A DNA stretch of 64,000 nucleotides from contig NZ_JABBFX010000006.1 in the NCBI RefSeq assembly GCF_012927085.1, positions 62,001 through 126,000 of the forward strand, given 5' to 3'. The notes beneath the pieces are model-generated. The model saw only the letters and a list, made by a program, of their open reading frames with translations, was not told the origin of the DNA and did not search any database. This document shows, piece by piece, positions 8,326 through 17,734 of this stretch (positions are counted from its first letter, which is position 1; every line of letters begins with the position of its first letter). Source of the DNA: Ramlibacter agri. Lineage in GTDB: Bacteria > Pseudomonadota > Gammaproteobacteria > Burkholderiales > Burkholderiaceae_C. Both the position numbers and the translations under genes were made by a program.

Positions 8326-9600
8326 TCACTGCTCCTCGGCCGACGCGGCGGCGTGCTGCACTTCGGGCTGCGGCTGCGCACCGGCGCCACCGAGCAGGTT
8401 GGCGGCCAGAAAGCTGCTGCCAGTTCCGGGCGGGGCGATGATCACCTGCACCTTGTCCGAGAGCTTGTCGGCCAACGTCTTCTGGATCAGGAGCGGATGC
8501 TTGCTGATCAGGCTGCCCTCGCGCGCCATCTGGTCGGCGTTGGCCTGGCCCACTTTCTCCATGCGGAAGGCTTCGGCCTCGGCCAGCTTGCGGCGCGCAT
8601 CGGCCTCGCCGGTCGCCTCGATACGGCGAGCCTGCGCGTTGCCTTCGGCCATCTTCAGCCGCGCTTCCTTCTCGGCCTCGGCTTCCAGCCGGCGCTGCTC
8701 GATCTGGCGCTCCTTGAAGGGCAGCACGTGCTTCATCGCCTCTTCCTGGGCGCGGGCGGCGATGACCTGCTCGCGCGCCGCGGCTTCGGCGCGCACTTCG
8801 CGCTGCACCTTTTCGGCGTTCGCTTCCAGCTCCACCTGCTTCACGCGCTTGTCCTTCAGCTCCAGCGTGTACTGCATCTTCTGCGTTTCCAGTTCCTCGG
8901 CCAGCAGGTTCTCCATGCCGCGCTTGTAGTCGGCCGGCAGGTCCACCTTGCCCACCTGCACGCCGCGCAGCAGCACGCCGTCGGCGGCCAGCTTGCCACG
9001 CAGTTCGGTTTCCAGCGCCTGCTGGATCTCCACGCGCCTGGTGGAGAAGATCTCGCGCACCGTATAGCGGGCAAAGACCTTGTAGGCGATGCCCTGCACC
9101 GCGGGCTCGACGACCTCCGCGCCCAGGTCGGGCGGCAGGTTGCGCGCCGTCGTGGTGACCTTGGACGGATCGAGCGCGTAGCGCACCGCGAGGTCGACGC
9201 CGACCGACAGCCCTTCCACCGACTGCACCGGCGCCTGGCCGGAGGCACTGGACATCTGCAGCGGCTTGTAGACGCGGTCGCGCAGCGAGAACACCTGGGC
9301 CTGGTGCACGCCGGGCAGCACCAGCACCGAGCCGTCGCGCCATTGCACCACCTGGCCCGTGAGCTGGTTGGTGCGCACGCCGACCTCGCCGGGGCCTGCG
9401 CCCTGCACCGGGGCGTGCTTCCACAGCACCCAGCCGGTGGCACCGACGACGGCGATGGCGATCGCCGCCCCTCGGACCTGCGCGAAGCGCTGCTGCGCGC
9501 CTTCGGCGGTCAGCGGGTCCGGCGCGCCGCGGTGGCGGCGCAGGGTGCGCGCCACGGCAAGGCGGGCGGCGCGGGCGATGGTCTTCAGCTTGGCGAGCAT
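8326..9600 (-). CDS. SPFH/prohibitin-family membrane protein
   Basis: A membrane-anchored band-7 protein of 424 residues. Order of parts: a basic N-terminus, one transmembrane helix (about 45-62, GAAIAIAVVGATGWVLW), an SPFH domain (GEVGVRTNQLTGQVVQWRDGSVLVLPG ... VDLAVRYALDP), then a long charged coiled coil (about 210-360; REQVIAARAQEEAMK, RRLEAEAEKEARLKMAEGNAQARRIEATGEADARRKLAEAEAFR) and a short Pro/Gln-rich tail. Such proteins oligomerise and organise membrane microdomains or control membrane proteases. It sits between two exported proteins of unknown function, transcribed leftward, with 33 bases between its start and the upstream gene's stop. No partner protease (HflK/C, NfeD type) is adjacent. 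Specific role unknown. Confidence 0.88.
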   Translation of the reverse strand: MLAKLKTIARAARLAVARTLRRHRGAPDPLTAEGAQQRFAQVRGAAIAIAVVGATGWVLWKHAPVQGAGPGEVGVRTNQLTGQVVQWRDGSVLVLPGVHQAQVFSLRDRVYKPLQMSSASGQAPVQSVEGLSVGVDLAVRYALDPSKVTTTARNLPPDLGAEVVEPAVQGIAYKVFARYTVREIFSTRRVEIQQALETELRGKLAADGVLLRGVQVGKVDLPADYKRGMENLLAEELETQKMQYTLELKDKRVKQVELEANAEKVQREVRAEAAAREQVIAARAQEEAMKHVLPFKERQIEQRRLEAEAEKEARLKMAEGNAQARRIEATGEADARRKLAEAEAFRMEKVGQANADQMAREGSLISKHPLLIQKTLADKLSDKVQVIIAPPGTGSSFLAANLLGGAGAQPQPEVQHAAASAEEQ

Positions 9601-9633
9601 GGTGTTCTCCGTGGGGGGACTTCGGTCGTGGGT

Positions 9634-10275
9634 TCAGCCGTCAAGGCTGGCAAAGAGTTCGGCGGCCGGCAGGTTGGCGCCCGGCACGGCGCGCGAGGAC
9701 AGCAGCAGGTAGCCGGCGCCATCGACCTGCACCAGGAAGTCGGGCAGGTTGTCGCCATCGAGATCGGCGACCAGGCGCACCGCGGTCGTGGTGGCGTCGA
9801 ACGGGCCGAGCACGTAGCTGTAGGTGTGGCCGCCGTAGGCGATGGTGTATTGCATGCCCTTGACGACGTTCTCGACGCGCAGCGCGAAGCGCTGGCCCTT
9901 GAAGGTGAGCTCGTAGTCCTGGCCCAGCTCCGGCAGCTGCAACGCCGAGGGCGCGAAGTACGTCGGCCGCACGCCTTCCGCAAGCGGCGCGCCGGGCAGG
10001 TGCAGGTACAGGGCGTCCGCCGGCGCGGCGGCGACATCGGCCGGGCGGACGGCGCGCACTTCCAGCGCCCGCTGCTGCGGCACCAGGCGATACCAGCCGT
10101 CCTGCGGCCAGGGCTCGGCACCGGCGCGCTGCACCTCCTGCTGCCAGGTGCCGGATTCGACGATGTAGCCTTCCTGCAGGCTGCCCGCCCACAGCGAGGC
10201 GGCGGCAAGGCCGGCGGCGGCCAGCAGGGCGAGGTCGCGCAGGGCGCGGAGCGTGGTGTCGGGCCTGGTTTGCAT
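9634..10275 (-). CDS. Exported protein with FG-GAP/VCBS-like calcium loop
   Basis: A 213-residue predicted exported or membrane-anchored protein. The ATG at 10275 is preferred because GGAGA lies at the correct distance upstream; an in-frame start at 10338 has no such support. A hydrophobic segment (LALLAAAGLAAASLWAG) is near the N-terminus. Near the C-terminus is VADLDGDNLPDFLVQVDG, whose DxDGDxxPD spacing matches the calcium-binding loop of FG-GAP/VCBS repeats. First gene of the SPFH operon and divergent from a response-regulator gene 144 bases away, which might control it; that link is only positional. Confidence 0.75.
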   Translation of the reverse strand: MQTRPDTTLRALRDLALLAAAGLAAASLWAGSLQEGYIVESGTWQQEVQRAGAEPWPQDGWYRLVPQQRALEVRAVRPADVAAAPADALYLHLPGAPLAEGVRPTYFAPSALQLPELGQDYELTFKGQRFALRVENVVKGMQYTIAYGGHTYSYVLGPFDATTTAVRLVADLDGDNLPDFLVQVDGAGYLLLSSRAVPGANLPAAELFASLDG

Positions 10276-10419
10276 CGCGTTTCTCCTTCGTGCTTGACGT
10301 GTGGAGGCCATTCTTCGGAGCGCGCCGGGAGGGAACAATGCAGCCGCGGGGCGGCTTCGTTCACGCCCCGGAAGAAATCTTCACGAGGGCCTGCGAAGGC
10401 GCAGCCGATAATCCGCGCC

Positions 10420-11121
10420 ATGACCCGCGTCGCCGTCATCGAGGACGATCACCCCACCAGCAACCAGCTGGCCGGCTGGATCCGCGCCGCCCGGCCGGAC
10501 CTCACCATCGACCAGTGGTTCACCCGCGACGAGGCGGAAGCCGCGCTGGCCCGCGAGGCCTACGACGTGGTGCTGCTGGACATCGAACTGGGCCGCGAAC
10601 GCCATGCCGGCGTCGCCCTGATCAACGAGATCAACAAGCAGGGCACGGGCGTGCCGGTGCTGGTGGTCAGCGCCATGCCGGCGGCCATCTACCGCAGCAT
10701 CATGAAGGCGCTGGACGCCTGGGATTACCTGCAGAAGACCACCTTCGAGGAGGCCGATTTCATCGAGACCTTCCTCGAGATCCTGCGGGTGGCGCGCGAG
10801 CGCAAGGCGCAGCGCGGCGCCACCGCGGCACAGGCCGGCGAGCTGGCGCTGGACCCGCTGTGGCAGCGCACGCCCACCTGGCGCGGCGAACGCATCAACC
10901 TGCCGCTGACGGCGCAGCGCATCCTGGCCACGCTGTACCAGCGCCAGGGTGAAGTCGTTTCCTACGAGGACCTGTTCGACGTGGTGAAGAGCGGGCGCAA
11001 CCGCGACAACGTGCGCAAGCACGTCAGCACCATCCGCGACGCCTTCCGCGAAGTGGACGCCGCTTTCGACGGCATCGAGAACGTGCCCATGCGCGGCTTC
11101 CGCTGGGTCGCCCGGCGATGA
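10420..11121 (+). CDS. Response regulator, receiver plus winged-helix output
   Basis: A 233-residue DNA-binding response regulator. The receiver has the acidic pair VIEDDH (residues 7-11) and the phospho-acceptor D54 in VVLLDIELG. The C-terminal half (about 140-233) looks like an OmpR/PhoB-type winged helix: LPLTAQRILATLYQRQGEVVSYEDL, NVRKHVSTIRDAFRE and the terminal hairpin VPMRGFRWV. The start at 10420 gives the normal receiver N-terminus (MTRVAVIEDD); the open frame upstream is the antisense of the SPFH operon. The stop overlaps the start of the sensor kinase by four bases (ATGA), so the two form one operon and are cognate. Target genes unknown; the divergent SPFH operon is the obvious candidate. 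Confidence 0.9.
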   Translation: MTRVAVIEDDHPTSNQLAGWIRAARPDLTIDQWFTRDEAEAALAREAYDVVLLDIELGRERHAGVALINEINKQGTGVPVLVVSAMPAAIYRSIMKALDAWDYLQKTTFEEADFIETFLEILRVARERKAQRGATAAQAGELALDPLWQRTPTWRGERINLPLTAQRILATLYQRQGEVVSYEDLFDVVKSGRNRDNVRKHVSTIRDAFREVDAAFDGIENVPMRGFRWVARR

Positions 11122-13202
11122 AGCTGGGGCTGCCCGAGCTGCTGGAGGTGCCGCGGCTCGGCATCGCCTCCTTCCGCCGGCGGCTGCTGTTCCGCGGCGT
11201 GTTCCTGCTGCTGGCGCTGGCGACCATCGCCTTCGCCGTGCTGCTGTTGCAGGACGAGAAGGAACGCAGCTACCGCAGCTACCAGCAGAACTTCCGGCAG
11301 TCGCAGGCGGAGCTGATGGCGCGGCTGCGCCAGCCCGCCGGCCAGCTCGCGCTGATGAACACCAGGGCCGTCGAAGTGGCCACGCCCCTGCGGCCGCTGG
11401 TGCTGCCCTACCCCGCGCTGGACCTGGACGACCCCAGCAAGGCGCAACAGGCCGTGGAGCAGGCCGGCTGCGCCGTGGTCTACCCCGACGACAGCTCGCT
11501 GTGCGCCGCGGTAGGCAGCAACCCCTACACCGGCAGCTGGCTCTACCTGGTGGGCGGCTTCTCCGCCGGCGAACTGGCCTGGCGCGACCCCGGCATCCTC
11601 GACCTGCAGTCGGTGCACCGCATGCGCATCCGCGTCGAAATGCGCGGCGAGCTCATGACCTGGGTCGCGCCCTTCGAGCAGCTGTCGCTGCGCGGCGAGC
11701 CGCTGGTGCGCGGCCGGCTCACCGCCTTCGCGACGACGGGCGAAGCGCCGCTGGCCGACGACGACAAGCCGGTGCGCGACTTCCGCGGCTGGCTGTGGCA
11801 AAGCGCCACCTGCTCCGCCGGCGGCGAGCTGCCCGATTGCCCGCGCCGCGTGTCCTATGCGATCCGGCTGCCGGTGGAAGCTTTCCGCGACGCGCTGACG
11901 GCCCGCCACCCACAGTGGCCGCCGCCGGACCTGGACCACATCCGCGTGCACGTGCAGGTGCTGGGCCCCGGCGACACGCCACCGCTGTTCGACAGCAATG
12001 CGCCGGGCGCGCTGGCGCCGGCCTCGCTGTCGGATCTCGCGCGCCCGCTGCAGCCCGGCGAAGTGCTGACGCTCACGCGCCAGGGCGAGACCAGCGAACC
12101 GCCGCTGGTGCTGAAGGCGCGCGACGATGCGGCCGCCCGCACCTCGCCGCTGATCCTGCGCCTGATCGACCAACTGCCGGTCACGGAGAAGCCGGCGCCG
12201 CTGCAAGGCAAGGACCTCATCGCGACGCCGCTGGCCAGCTACGAGGCGCGCTTCACCGGCGACGCCCGTGGCATCGACCGCAGCCTGGGCGTGATCGCCA
12301 CGCGGCTGTCCTGGTACGTGGCCGCGATGCTGGGCGCGATCGTCGTCGCGTGGCTGGTCATCGAAATCGGCCTGATCCGGCGCATCGCCGTGCTGACCCG
12401 GCGCGCCGCCGCGGTGTCGCACAACATGCAGAAGGAGCCGACCTGGGACGCGCGCATCGGCCAGCTCGATGTGTCCGACCTGCGCGGCTCCGACGAGCTG
12501 GGCATCCTGGCCGGCGGCCTGTCGGACCTGATGCAACGGGTGAAGAGCGACGTGCAGCGCGAGCAGCTGCGGGCCCAGCGCGAGCGCGACACCTTGCAGG
12601 CGGTGGGCCACGAGATCCTGTCGCCGCTGCAGTCGCTGATGGTGCTGCACCCCGACGCCGGCGACCCGGCGCACCGCTACGTCCAGCGCATGCAGCAGGC
12701 CGTGCGCGTCCTGTACGGCCAGGCTTCACCGAGCGAAGCACTGGCGGCGGCGGAGCTGGAACTGGCGCCGCTGGACCTGGACCGCTTCCTGCAGCACGTG
12801 GCCGACAACGCCCAGTTCGCCGAGATCGCCGGCGTGCGCTATGCCGGCGGCGGCCAGCCGGTGATGGTGCGCGCCGACGAATTCCCGCTGGAGGACGCGG
12901 TCACGCACATCCTGCGCAACGCGGACCGGCACCGCAACCCGGGCACGCCGATCACGCTGAGCCTGGCGCGGCAGGAGGGCTTCGCGGTGATCGGGATCCA
13001 CAACGCCGGCGCGATGATCGCGCCCGAGCGGCTGGAGGCCATCTTCGACTACGGCGTCAGCGATGCCGCCCCTGGCTCATCGCACCGCGGCCAGGGCCTG
13101 TTCGTGGCCCGGACCTACATGGCCAAGATGGGCGGCAGCGTGCGCGCGGTCAATGCGGACGAGGGCGTGCGCTTCGAGCTGTCTCTTCCGTTGGCTGCAT
13201 AA
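11118..13202 (+). CDS. Sensor histidine kinase with large periplasmic domain
   Basis: A 694-residue membrane kinase, partner of the upstream regulator. There is a transmembrane helix at about 25-46, a large extracytoplasmic domain of roughly 350 residues, and a second helix at about 395-417 (WYVAAMLGAIVVAWLVIEIGLI) followed by a HAMP-like linker. The phospho-acceptor is probably H498 in VGHEILSPLQSL, where the usual R is replaced. An ATPase domain has the N-box ILRNADRH and G-box HRGQGLFVARTYMAKMGG. The periplasmic domain resembles no sensor family I recognise; it contains several Cys (AGCAVVYPDDSSLCAAVG; ATCSAGGELPDC) that may form disulphides. Confidence 0.9.
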   Translation: MKLGLPELLEVPRLGIASFRRRLLFRGVFLLLALATIAFAVLLLQDEKERSYRSYQQNFRQSQAELMARLRQPAGQLALMNTRAVEVATPLRPLVLPYPALDLDDPSKAQQAVEQAGCAVVYPDDSSLCAAVGSNPYTGSWLYLVGGFSAGELAWRDPGILDLQSVHRMRIRVEMRGELMTWVAPFEQLSLRGEPLVRGRLTAFATTGEAPLADDDKPVRDFRGWLWQSATCSAGGELPDCPRRVSYAIRLPVEAFRDALTARHPQWPPPDLDHIRVHVQVLGPGDTPPLFDSNAPGALAPASLSDLARPLQPGEVLTLTRQGETSEPPLVLKARDDAAARTSPLILRLIDQLPVTEKPAPLQGKDLIATPLASYEARFTGDARGIDRSLGVIATRLSWYVAAMLGAIVVAWLVIEIGLIRRIAVLTRRAAAVSHNMQKEPTWDARIGQLDVSDLRGSDELGILAGGLSDLMQRVKSDVQREQLRAQRERDTLQAVGHEILSPLQSLMVLHPDAGDPAHRYVQRMQQAVRVLYGQASPSEALAAAELELAPLDLDRFLQHVADNAQFAEIAGVRYAGGGQPVMVRADEFPLEDAVTHILRNADRHRNPGTPITLSLARQEGFAVIGIHNAGAMIAPERLEAIFDYGVSDAAPGSSHRGQGLFVARTYMAKMGGSVRAVNADEGVRFELSLPLAA

Positions 13203-13359
13203 ACCTCCGTTGTAGTCCTGCACCCCTGGCGCGGCGACCGCTGGCGCAAGCGGCGGAATCAGACTACACGAGCTGCCTCCCTTCTCCAGCGTGGCCGCGC
13301 TCGTGCTTCGCCAGAATGTCTGCAGCCCAGAGAAGGCTGCACCAGGGAGCGACTTGCCG

Positions 13360-14445
13360 ATGCGCCATTCCGACCGAACCTTGCGAACCGGCCTCACCGC
13401 CGCGGCGCTCGCCGCGCTCATTGCGGTGGCCGTCGTCTGCGTGCGCACGACCTTCGACCTGCCGCACAACGGGCCGCCGCAGGGCCGCGCGACCGCGACC
13501 GGCCCGGTGGCACCGGCGCCCGCGCCCGACACCGAGGTCGCCACGGCGGAGCCACCCGCGCCGCCCGGAGTCGAGGTCGTGCCGGAAGCCGAGTCGCCGC
13601 CGCCCATCACGATCCGGCAGTCGGCCGGCCACGCCGCCGGCCTCAACAAGGTCAAGGATCCGCTGCGGCTGTCGGCCAGCGCCGCCTATGCGATCGACGC
13701 CGACACCGGCCAGGTGCTGGTGCAGAAGAACGAGGACGCGATCCTGCCCATCGCTTCGCTCACCAAGATGATGACGGGCCTGCTCACGGTCGAAGCGAAG
13801 CTGCCGATGGACGAAGTGATCACCATCACGCAGGAAGACGTGGACACCGAGCTGCACAGCCGCTCGCGCCTGCGCGTGGGCACCACGCTGACGCGCGTCG
13901 AGGCCTTGCACCTGGCGCTGATGTCCAGCGAGAACCGCGCGGCACACGCGCTGGGCCGCACCTTCCCCGGCGGCCTCGCCCAGTTCGTCAACGCGATGAA
14001 CACGCGCGCACGCCAGCTCGGGATGAAGAGCACGACCTACGTGGAACCGACCGGGCTCTCGCACCAGAACCAGTCGACCGCGCACGACCTCGCGCTGCTG
14101 GCGCTGACCGCGTCCAGGCAGCCGCTGCTGCGCGAGTTCACCACCACCAAGAGCCTGCAGGTGGCGTTTGGCGGCCGCAAGCTCCTGTACAACAACTCCA
14201 ACCGGCTGGTGAAGAACCCGAAGTGGGACGTCGAGTTCCAGAAGACCGGCTACATCATCGAAGCGGGCATGTGCATGACGGTGAAGTCGCGCATGGGCGG
14301 ACACGACGTCGTGATGGTCCTGCTGGATTCCGGCGACAAGCGCAGCCGCCTCGACGACGCCGAGCGGGTGAAACGCTGGGTGGGTGCGCAATCAGGTGGC
14401 AACGACACCCTGGCCGATGGCAGGACCACACCGCGCCACAGTTGA
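13360..14445 (+). CDS. Peptidase S11 D-alanyl-D-alanine endopeptidase/carboxypeptidase
   Basis: Periplasmic penicillin-binding serine peptidase that trims peptidoglycan cross-links, PbpG/DacA-like, 361 residues. All three active-site motifs are present: SLTK (residues 133-136), SEN (190-192) and KTG (295-297). An N-terminal hydrophobic helix (about 11-28) anchors or exports it, and residues 35-90 are a Pro/Ala-rich linker. The ATG at 13360 is chosen because it directly precedes the basic, then hydrophobic, signal region; an in-frame start at 13291 adds an unlikely tail. The 3' end overlaps the next gene, an M15-type peptidase, by 29 bases, so two cell-wall enzymes appear co-transcribed. Confidence 0.9.
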   Translation: MRHSDRTLRTGLTAAALAALIAVAVVCVRTTFDLPHNGPPQGRATATGPVAPAPAPDTEVATAEPPAPPGVEVVPEAESPPPITIRQSAGHAAGLNKVKDPLRLSASAAYAIDADTGQVLVQKNEDAILPIASLTKMMTGLLTVEAKLPMDEVITITQEDVDTELHSRSRLRVGTTLTRVEALHLALMSSENRAAHALGRTFPGGLAQFVNAMNTRARQLGMKSTTYVEPTGLSHQNQSTAHDLALLALTASRQPLLREFTTTKSLQVAFGGRKLLYNNSNRLVKNPKWDVEFQKTGYIIEAGMCMTVKSRMGGHDVVMVLLDSGDKRSRLDDAERVKRWVGAQSGGNDTLADGRTTPRHS

Positions 14446-15061
14446 AGGCGGTGGCAGCCGGCGGCTGGCCTGCCTGGCCACGCTGCTGCTCGCGTGCGGC
14501 TGCAGCGCCGCGGCCGTGCCCGATGACAACCGCACCGAAGCCATGTTCCTGCAGTGGCTGCCGATGCAGCGCGCGGAGGTGGCCGCCTTCGAGGCCTACC
14601 TGGCGCAGCAGCAGGTGCTGGACGTCTCGCCCACCTGGCAGCTGCTGCGCACGGCGTCGATGTGGAAGGAATGCCAGGCCGCGCCCTTCCAGGTCCCGCC
14701 GCGCGCGGAATGGCCGGAGGCCGCCCGCGTCCTGGCACTGCTGCAGGAGCTGCGGCGGACCAAGGTGCTCGGCCCGTTCTCGGTGGTCTCGGCCTACCGC
14801 GACCCGGCGCTGAACCGCTGCGCCGGCGGGGCCAGGCACAGCTCGCACATGCAGTTCGCGGTGGACCTGGTGCTGCTGGCGCCCGGCGACGACCAGAAGC
14901 TGTGCGACTTCTTCCGCCAGAGCGGCCAAGGCTGGAACATGGGCCTGAGCCGTTACCCCAGCGGGCGCATCCACGTGGACCGCACCGGCTTCCGAACCTG
15001 GGGCGCGGACTACACCAGCCGCACCAGCTTCTGCCGCCAGTTGGCACAGAAACGACCTTAA
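14417..15061 (+). CDS. Lipoprotein metallopeptidase, M15 D,D-carboxypeptidase family
   Basis: A 214-residue predicted lipoprotein with a zinc peptidase domain of the M15 (VanY/peptidase M15A) type. The signal peptide has a twin arginine ([18 protein letters not shown]) and a lipobox-like LACGC. The domain shows the expected metal-ligand pattern: SAYRDPALN, then [13 protein letters not shown] giving an H and D, and GRIHVDRTG near the C-terminus supplying the last H. Starting at 14417 rather than 14384 gives the better signal peptide. It overlaps the S11 peptidase gene by 29 bases. Together they would process peptide stems of peptidoglycan; this is inference from family. Confidence 0.82.
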   Translation: MAGPHRATVEGGGSRRLACLATLLLACGCSAAAVPDDNRTEAMFLQWLPMQRAEVAAFEAYLAQQQVLDVSPTWQLLRTASMWKECQAAPFQVPPRAEWPEAARVLALLQELRRTKVLGPFSVVSAYRDPALNRCAGGARHSSHMQFAVDLVLLAPGDDQKLCDFFRQSGQGWNMGLSRYPSGRIHVDRTGFRTWGADYTSRTSFCRQLAQKRP

Positions 15062-15180
15062 GTCCCCGGGTTTACCCGCAGTTTTGCGGAGTTCTTCACG
15101 CCATCTACTCCATTCGGGGGATGGCGCACCAAGACCGTGCCACAGTGGGGCGAGGCGACGACCGCCTGCTGGATGTCCCG

Positions 15181-16479
15181 ATGCTGCGCAATATCTCCGT
15201 GATCACCAAGCTCAACGCCTTGCTGGGCCTGGTGTTCGCCGCCCTGCTGGCCCTGGGCGGCTGGGGGCTGCTGGCGCAGGAACGCGCGCAGGTGCAGGCC
15301 CGCGCGGTATTGCAAGCGGCCGCCGACCACGGCGCGGCGCACGACTGGGCGCAGCAGGAGGCCTCCCGCCTCGAGCGCCAGCAGGAAGCCGATCGCAACG
15401 AAGCCCTGCGGCTGGCAGGCGGCTTCATCCTCATCGCCGGTGTGCTGGCCGTGGTGCTGCGGCTCACCATCCGCGATGGCATCCTGCGCAACATCCGCGC
15501 CGCGGCTCGCGTGATCGGCCGCGTTGCCGAGGGCGACCTGACGGCCCGCGTCGACGTCACCGCCTACGGCGAGACCCAGAAGATGCTGGACGGCCTGGAG
15601 CGCATGACGCGCGACCTGGGCACGCTGGTGAGCGGCGTGGCCCGCAGCGCGCACACGGTGGCCGACGCCAGCGCGCAGATCGCGCAGGGCAACCGCGACC
15701 TGTCGCAGCGCACCGAGGCGCAGGCCACCACGCTGGAGGAAACGGCCAGCTCGATGGAGGAACTGACCGCCACCGTGCAGCACAACGCCGAAACGGCGCA
15801 CGAGGCCAACGCCCTGGCCCGCGGCGCCAGCACCGTGGCCGGCCGCGGCGGCGAAGTGGTGGGCCAGGTGGTCGCCACGATGGACGCGATCACGGCGTCC
15901 TCGCGCCGCATCAGCGAGATCATCGGCGTGATCGACGGCATCGCCTTCCAGACCAATATCCTCGCCTTGAATGCAGCGGTGGAAGCGGCGCGCGCCGGCG
16001 AACAGGGCCGCGGCTTCGCGGTGGTGGCGTCCGAGGTGCGCAACCTGGCGCAGCGCAGCGCAGAAGCGGCGCGCGAGATCAAGGCGCTGATTCACGACTC
16101 GGTGGAAAAGGTCGATGCCGGCAGCCGCCTGGTCGGCGAGGCCGGCGCCACCATGACGGAGATCGTCGGCTCGGTCCACAAGGTGGGCGAACTGATCGCC
16201 GAGATCGCGGCAGCGAGCGCGGAGCAGAGCACCGGCATCGGCCAGGTGAACAGCGCCGTCAGCGAGATGGAACAGGTGGTGCAGCAGAACGCCGCGGCGG
16301 TCGAACAGGCCGCGGCGGCGACCGATGCGCTGGCCGAGGAAGCGCGCCAGATGCGGGAGATGATCAAGCGCTTCCAGGTGGAAGAAGCTCCGGCGGTCAC
16401 GCCAGCCAAGCCGGCGTTCGCGCGCATCGCCTCCCGGGCCCCCGCCGGCCTCCCCAAGGCCGGCTGGCAGCAGTACTAG
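15181..16479 (+). CDS. Methyl-accepting chemotaxis protein with minimal periplasmic loop
   Basis: A 432-residue chemoreceptor. The start [12 protein letters not shown] is the standard beginning of many betaproteobacterial receptors; an in-frame ATG at 15121 is possible. First transmembrane helix at about 10-30, second at about 80-98 ([18 protein letters not shown]), then HAMP and the signalling coiled coil with the nearly invariant hairpin tip [37 protein letters not shown] (about residues 245-281). Only about 45 residues lie between the helices, too few for a four-helix or Cache ligand-binding domain. No CheB/CheR-binding pentapeptide is at the C-terminus (ends AGWQQY). Its TAG stop shares CTAG with the stop of the convergent gene. 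Confidence 0.93.
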   Translation: MLRNISVITKLNALLGLVFAALLALGGWGLLAQERAQVQARAVLQAAADHGAAHDWAQQEASRLERQQEADRNEALRLAGGFILIAGVLAVVLRLTIRDGILRNIRAAARVIGRVAEGDLTARVDVTAYGETQKMLDGLERMTRDLGTLVSGVARSAHTVADASAQIAQGNRDLSQRTEAQATTLEETASSMEELTATVQHNAETAHEANALARGASTVAGRGGEVVGQVVATMDAITASSRRISEIIGVIDGIAFQTNILALNAAVEAARAGEQGRGFAVVASEVRNLAQRSAEAAREIKALIHDSVEKVDAGSRLVGEAGATMTEIVGSVHKVGELIAEIAAASAEQSTGIGQVNSAVSEMEQVVQQNAAAVEQAAAATDALAEEARQMREMIKRFQVEEAPAVTPAKPAFARIASRAPAGLPKAGWQQY

Positions 16480-16976
16480 CTGTTGAAGTGCAGCTCGCGG
16501 TGCTCGCCCATCTTCGGGCGGTCGCCGCCGCTGGCCGCGCGGGCCATCTTCAGCAGCTGCAGCAGCTTGTTCTCCTTGACGTTCCAGTACTCGGCTTCGT
16601 CGATGTGCACGGCGACCAGTTCCAGGTCGGGGTCCTGCGGGCCGGAGAACCAGGCCTTGTCCATGGTGTCGAACACCTCCTGCTTCTTCTGCGCGTCCTC
16701 GAGCACGCGGGCCGTGCCGCTGATGGAGACCCAGGTGTCGTCCTTGGGGTTGGCGTAGCTCAGGTTCACGTTGCCATCCAGCTGCAGCCGCTGGCCCAGC
16801 TCGGTCGACTTCGACACCAGGAAGTACAGCGTCGCGCCTTCGTCCAGCGCCTTGTTCTGGGTGGTCAGCGGGTGCGAATGCAACGTGCCGTCGGCATGGC
16901 GGTGCGACAGCATGCAGAAGCGGGTGTCCTTGACCAGGTCCCACAGGACTTCGTGGCTGGAGCGTTGTTCGGGCAT
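16476..16976 (-). CDS. Pyridoxamine 5'-phosphate oxidase-like general stress protein
   Basis: A 166-residue split-barrel flavin-binding protein of the general-stress-protein-26 type. Motifs: [55 protein letters not shown], and the C-terminal [20 protein letters not shown] typical of this family. Such proteins bind FMN, FAD or F420; the physiological reaction is unclear. The ATG at 16976 is supported by the conserved N-terminus [17 protein letters not shown]. It is convergent with the chemoreceptor gene, with the two stop codons overlapping in CTAG, and divergent from the glutathione transferase gene. Confidence 0.88.
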   Translation of the reverse strand: MPEQRSSHEVLWDLVKDTRFCMLSHRHADGTLHSHPLTTQNKALDEGATLYFLVSKSTELGQRLQLDGNVNLSYANPKDDTWVSISGTARVLEDAQKKQEVFDTMDKAWFSGPQDPDLELVAVHIDEAEYWNVKENKLLQLLKMARAASGGDRPKMGEHRELHFNS

Positions 16977-17089
16977 GGCGGGTCCTTTCGTGTTGCAGCC
17001 ATGGTCCCCGCGGCCAGGCGCGGCCGGGGTCGGGCTGGCGCCCCAGCGCTTGTGCGGGCCGGCCGACAGGCGCATGGTAGAAAGCGGCC

Positions 17090-17731
17090 ATGTATCAACT
17101 GCACGGCTTCTGCCAATCCGGCAACACCTGGAAAGCTGCGCTGGCCCTGGACCTGCTGGGCCAGCCCTGGCAGCCCGTTTTCGTGGACTACTTCGGCGGC
17201 GCCACGCGCGACGCCGCCTGGCGCGACGGCCTCAACGAGATGGGCGAAGCGCCCGTGCTGCAGGACGGTGAGCTGCGGCTGACGCAGTCCGGCCTGATCC
17301 TGCTGCACCTGGCGCGCAAGCACGGCCGCTTCGGCGGCGAAGGCGAAGACCAGCAGCGCGAAGTGCTGCGCTGGATCCTCTACGACAACCACAAGTTCAC
17401 CAGCTACTTCGCCAGCCACCGCTGGCAGCACGCTTTCGCGCCGGAGCCCACGGACCCGGCGGTGACGCAGTGGCTCAGGAGCCGCATCGACCACGCCTTC
17501 GGCCTGGTGGACAAGCATTTGCAGTCGCGCGATTTCATGGTCGGCACGGCTCCGACCGTGGCCGACTTCTCGCTGTGCGGCTACCTGTTCTTCCCGCCGG
17601 AAGAAAGCGGCTACGACGTGCGCAAGCAATACCCGGCCATCGGCCGCTGGATGCAGCGCATCGCCGTCCAGCCCGGCTTCCGCCTGCCCTACGACTGCCT
17701 GCCCGGCGAACGCATCGCGCCGCGGCGCTGA
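17090..17731 (+). CDS. Glutathione S-transferase family protein
   Basis: A 213-residue cytosolic GST. The N-terminal thioredoxin-fold part carries CQSGNTWKAALAL (S10 likely activates glutathione), NEMGEAPVLQDGELRLTQSGLILLHLA with the cis-Pro and the ESxxIL-like glutathione site. The C-terminal helical part has the N-capping motif region FMVGTAPTVADFSLCGYLFF. It stands alone, divergent from the stress protein gene and tail-to-tail with a LysR gene three bases away. The substrate cannot be told. Confidence 0.9.
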   Translation: MYQLHGFCQSGNTWKAALALDLLGQPWQPVFVDYFGGATRDAAWRDGLNEMGEAPVLQDGELRLTQSGLILLHLARKHGRFGGEGEDQQREVLRWILYDNHKFTSYFASHRWQHAFAPEPTDPAVTQWLRSRIDHAFGLVDKHLQSRDFMVGTAPTVADFSLCGYLFFPPEESGYDVRKQYPAIGRWMQRIAVQPGFRLPYDCLPGERIAPRR

Positions 17732-17734
17732 GCT

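Noticed and set aside
6890..9424. An 844-codon open frame spanning two genes
   Set aside because: The upstream half is an out-of-frame reading of the SPFH gene; the true gene starts at 8323.
13203..13359. TGTAGTC (13212-13218) and GACTACA (13262-13268) as a stem-loop or terminator
   Set aside because: Seven-base arms 43 bases apart with no T-run are too weak to call; the 157-base gap otherwise shows nothing clear.
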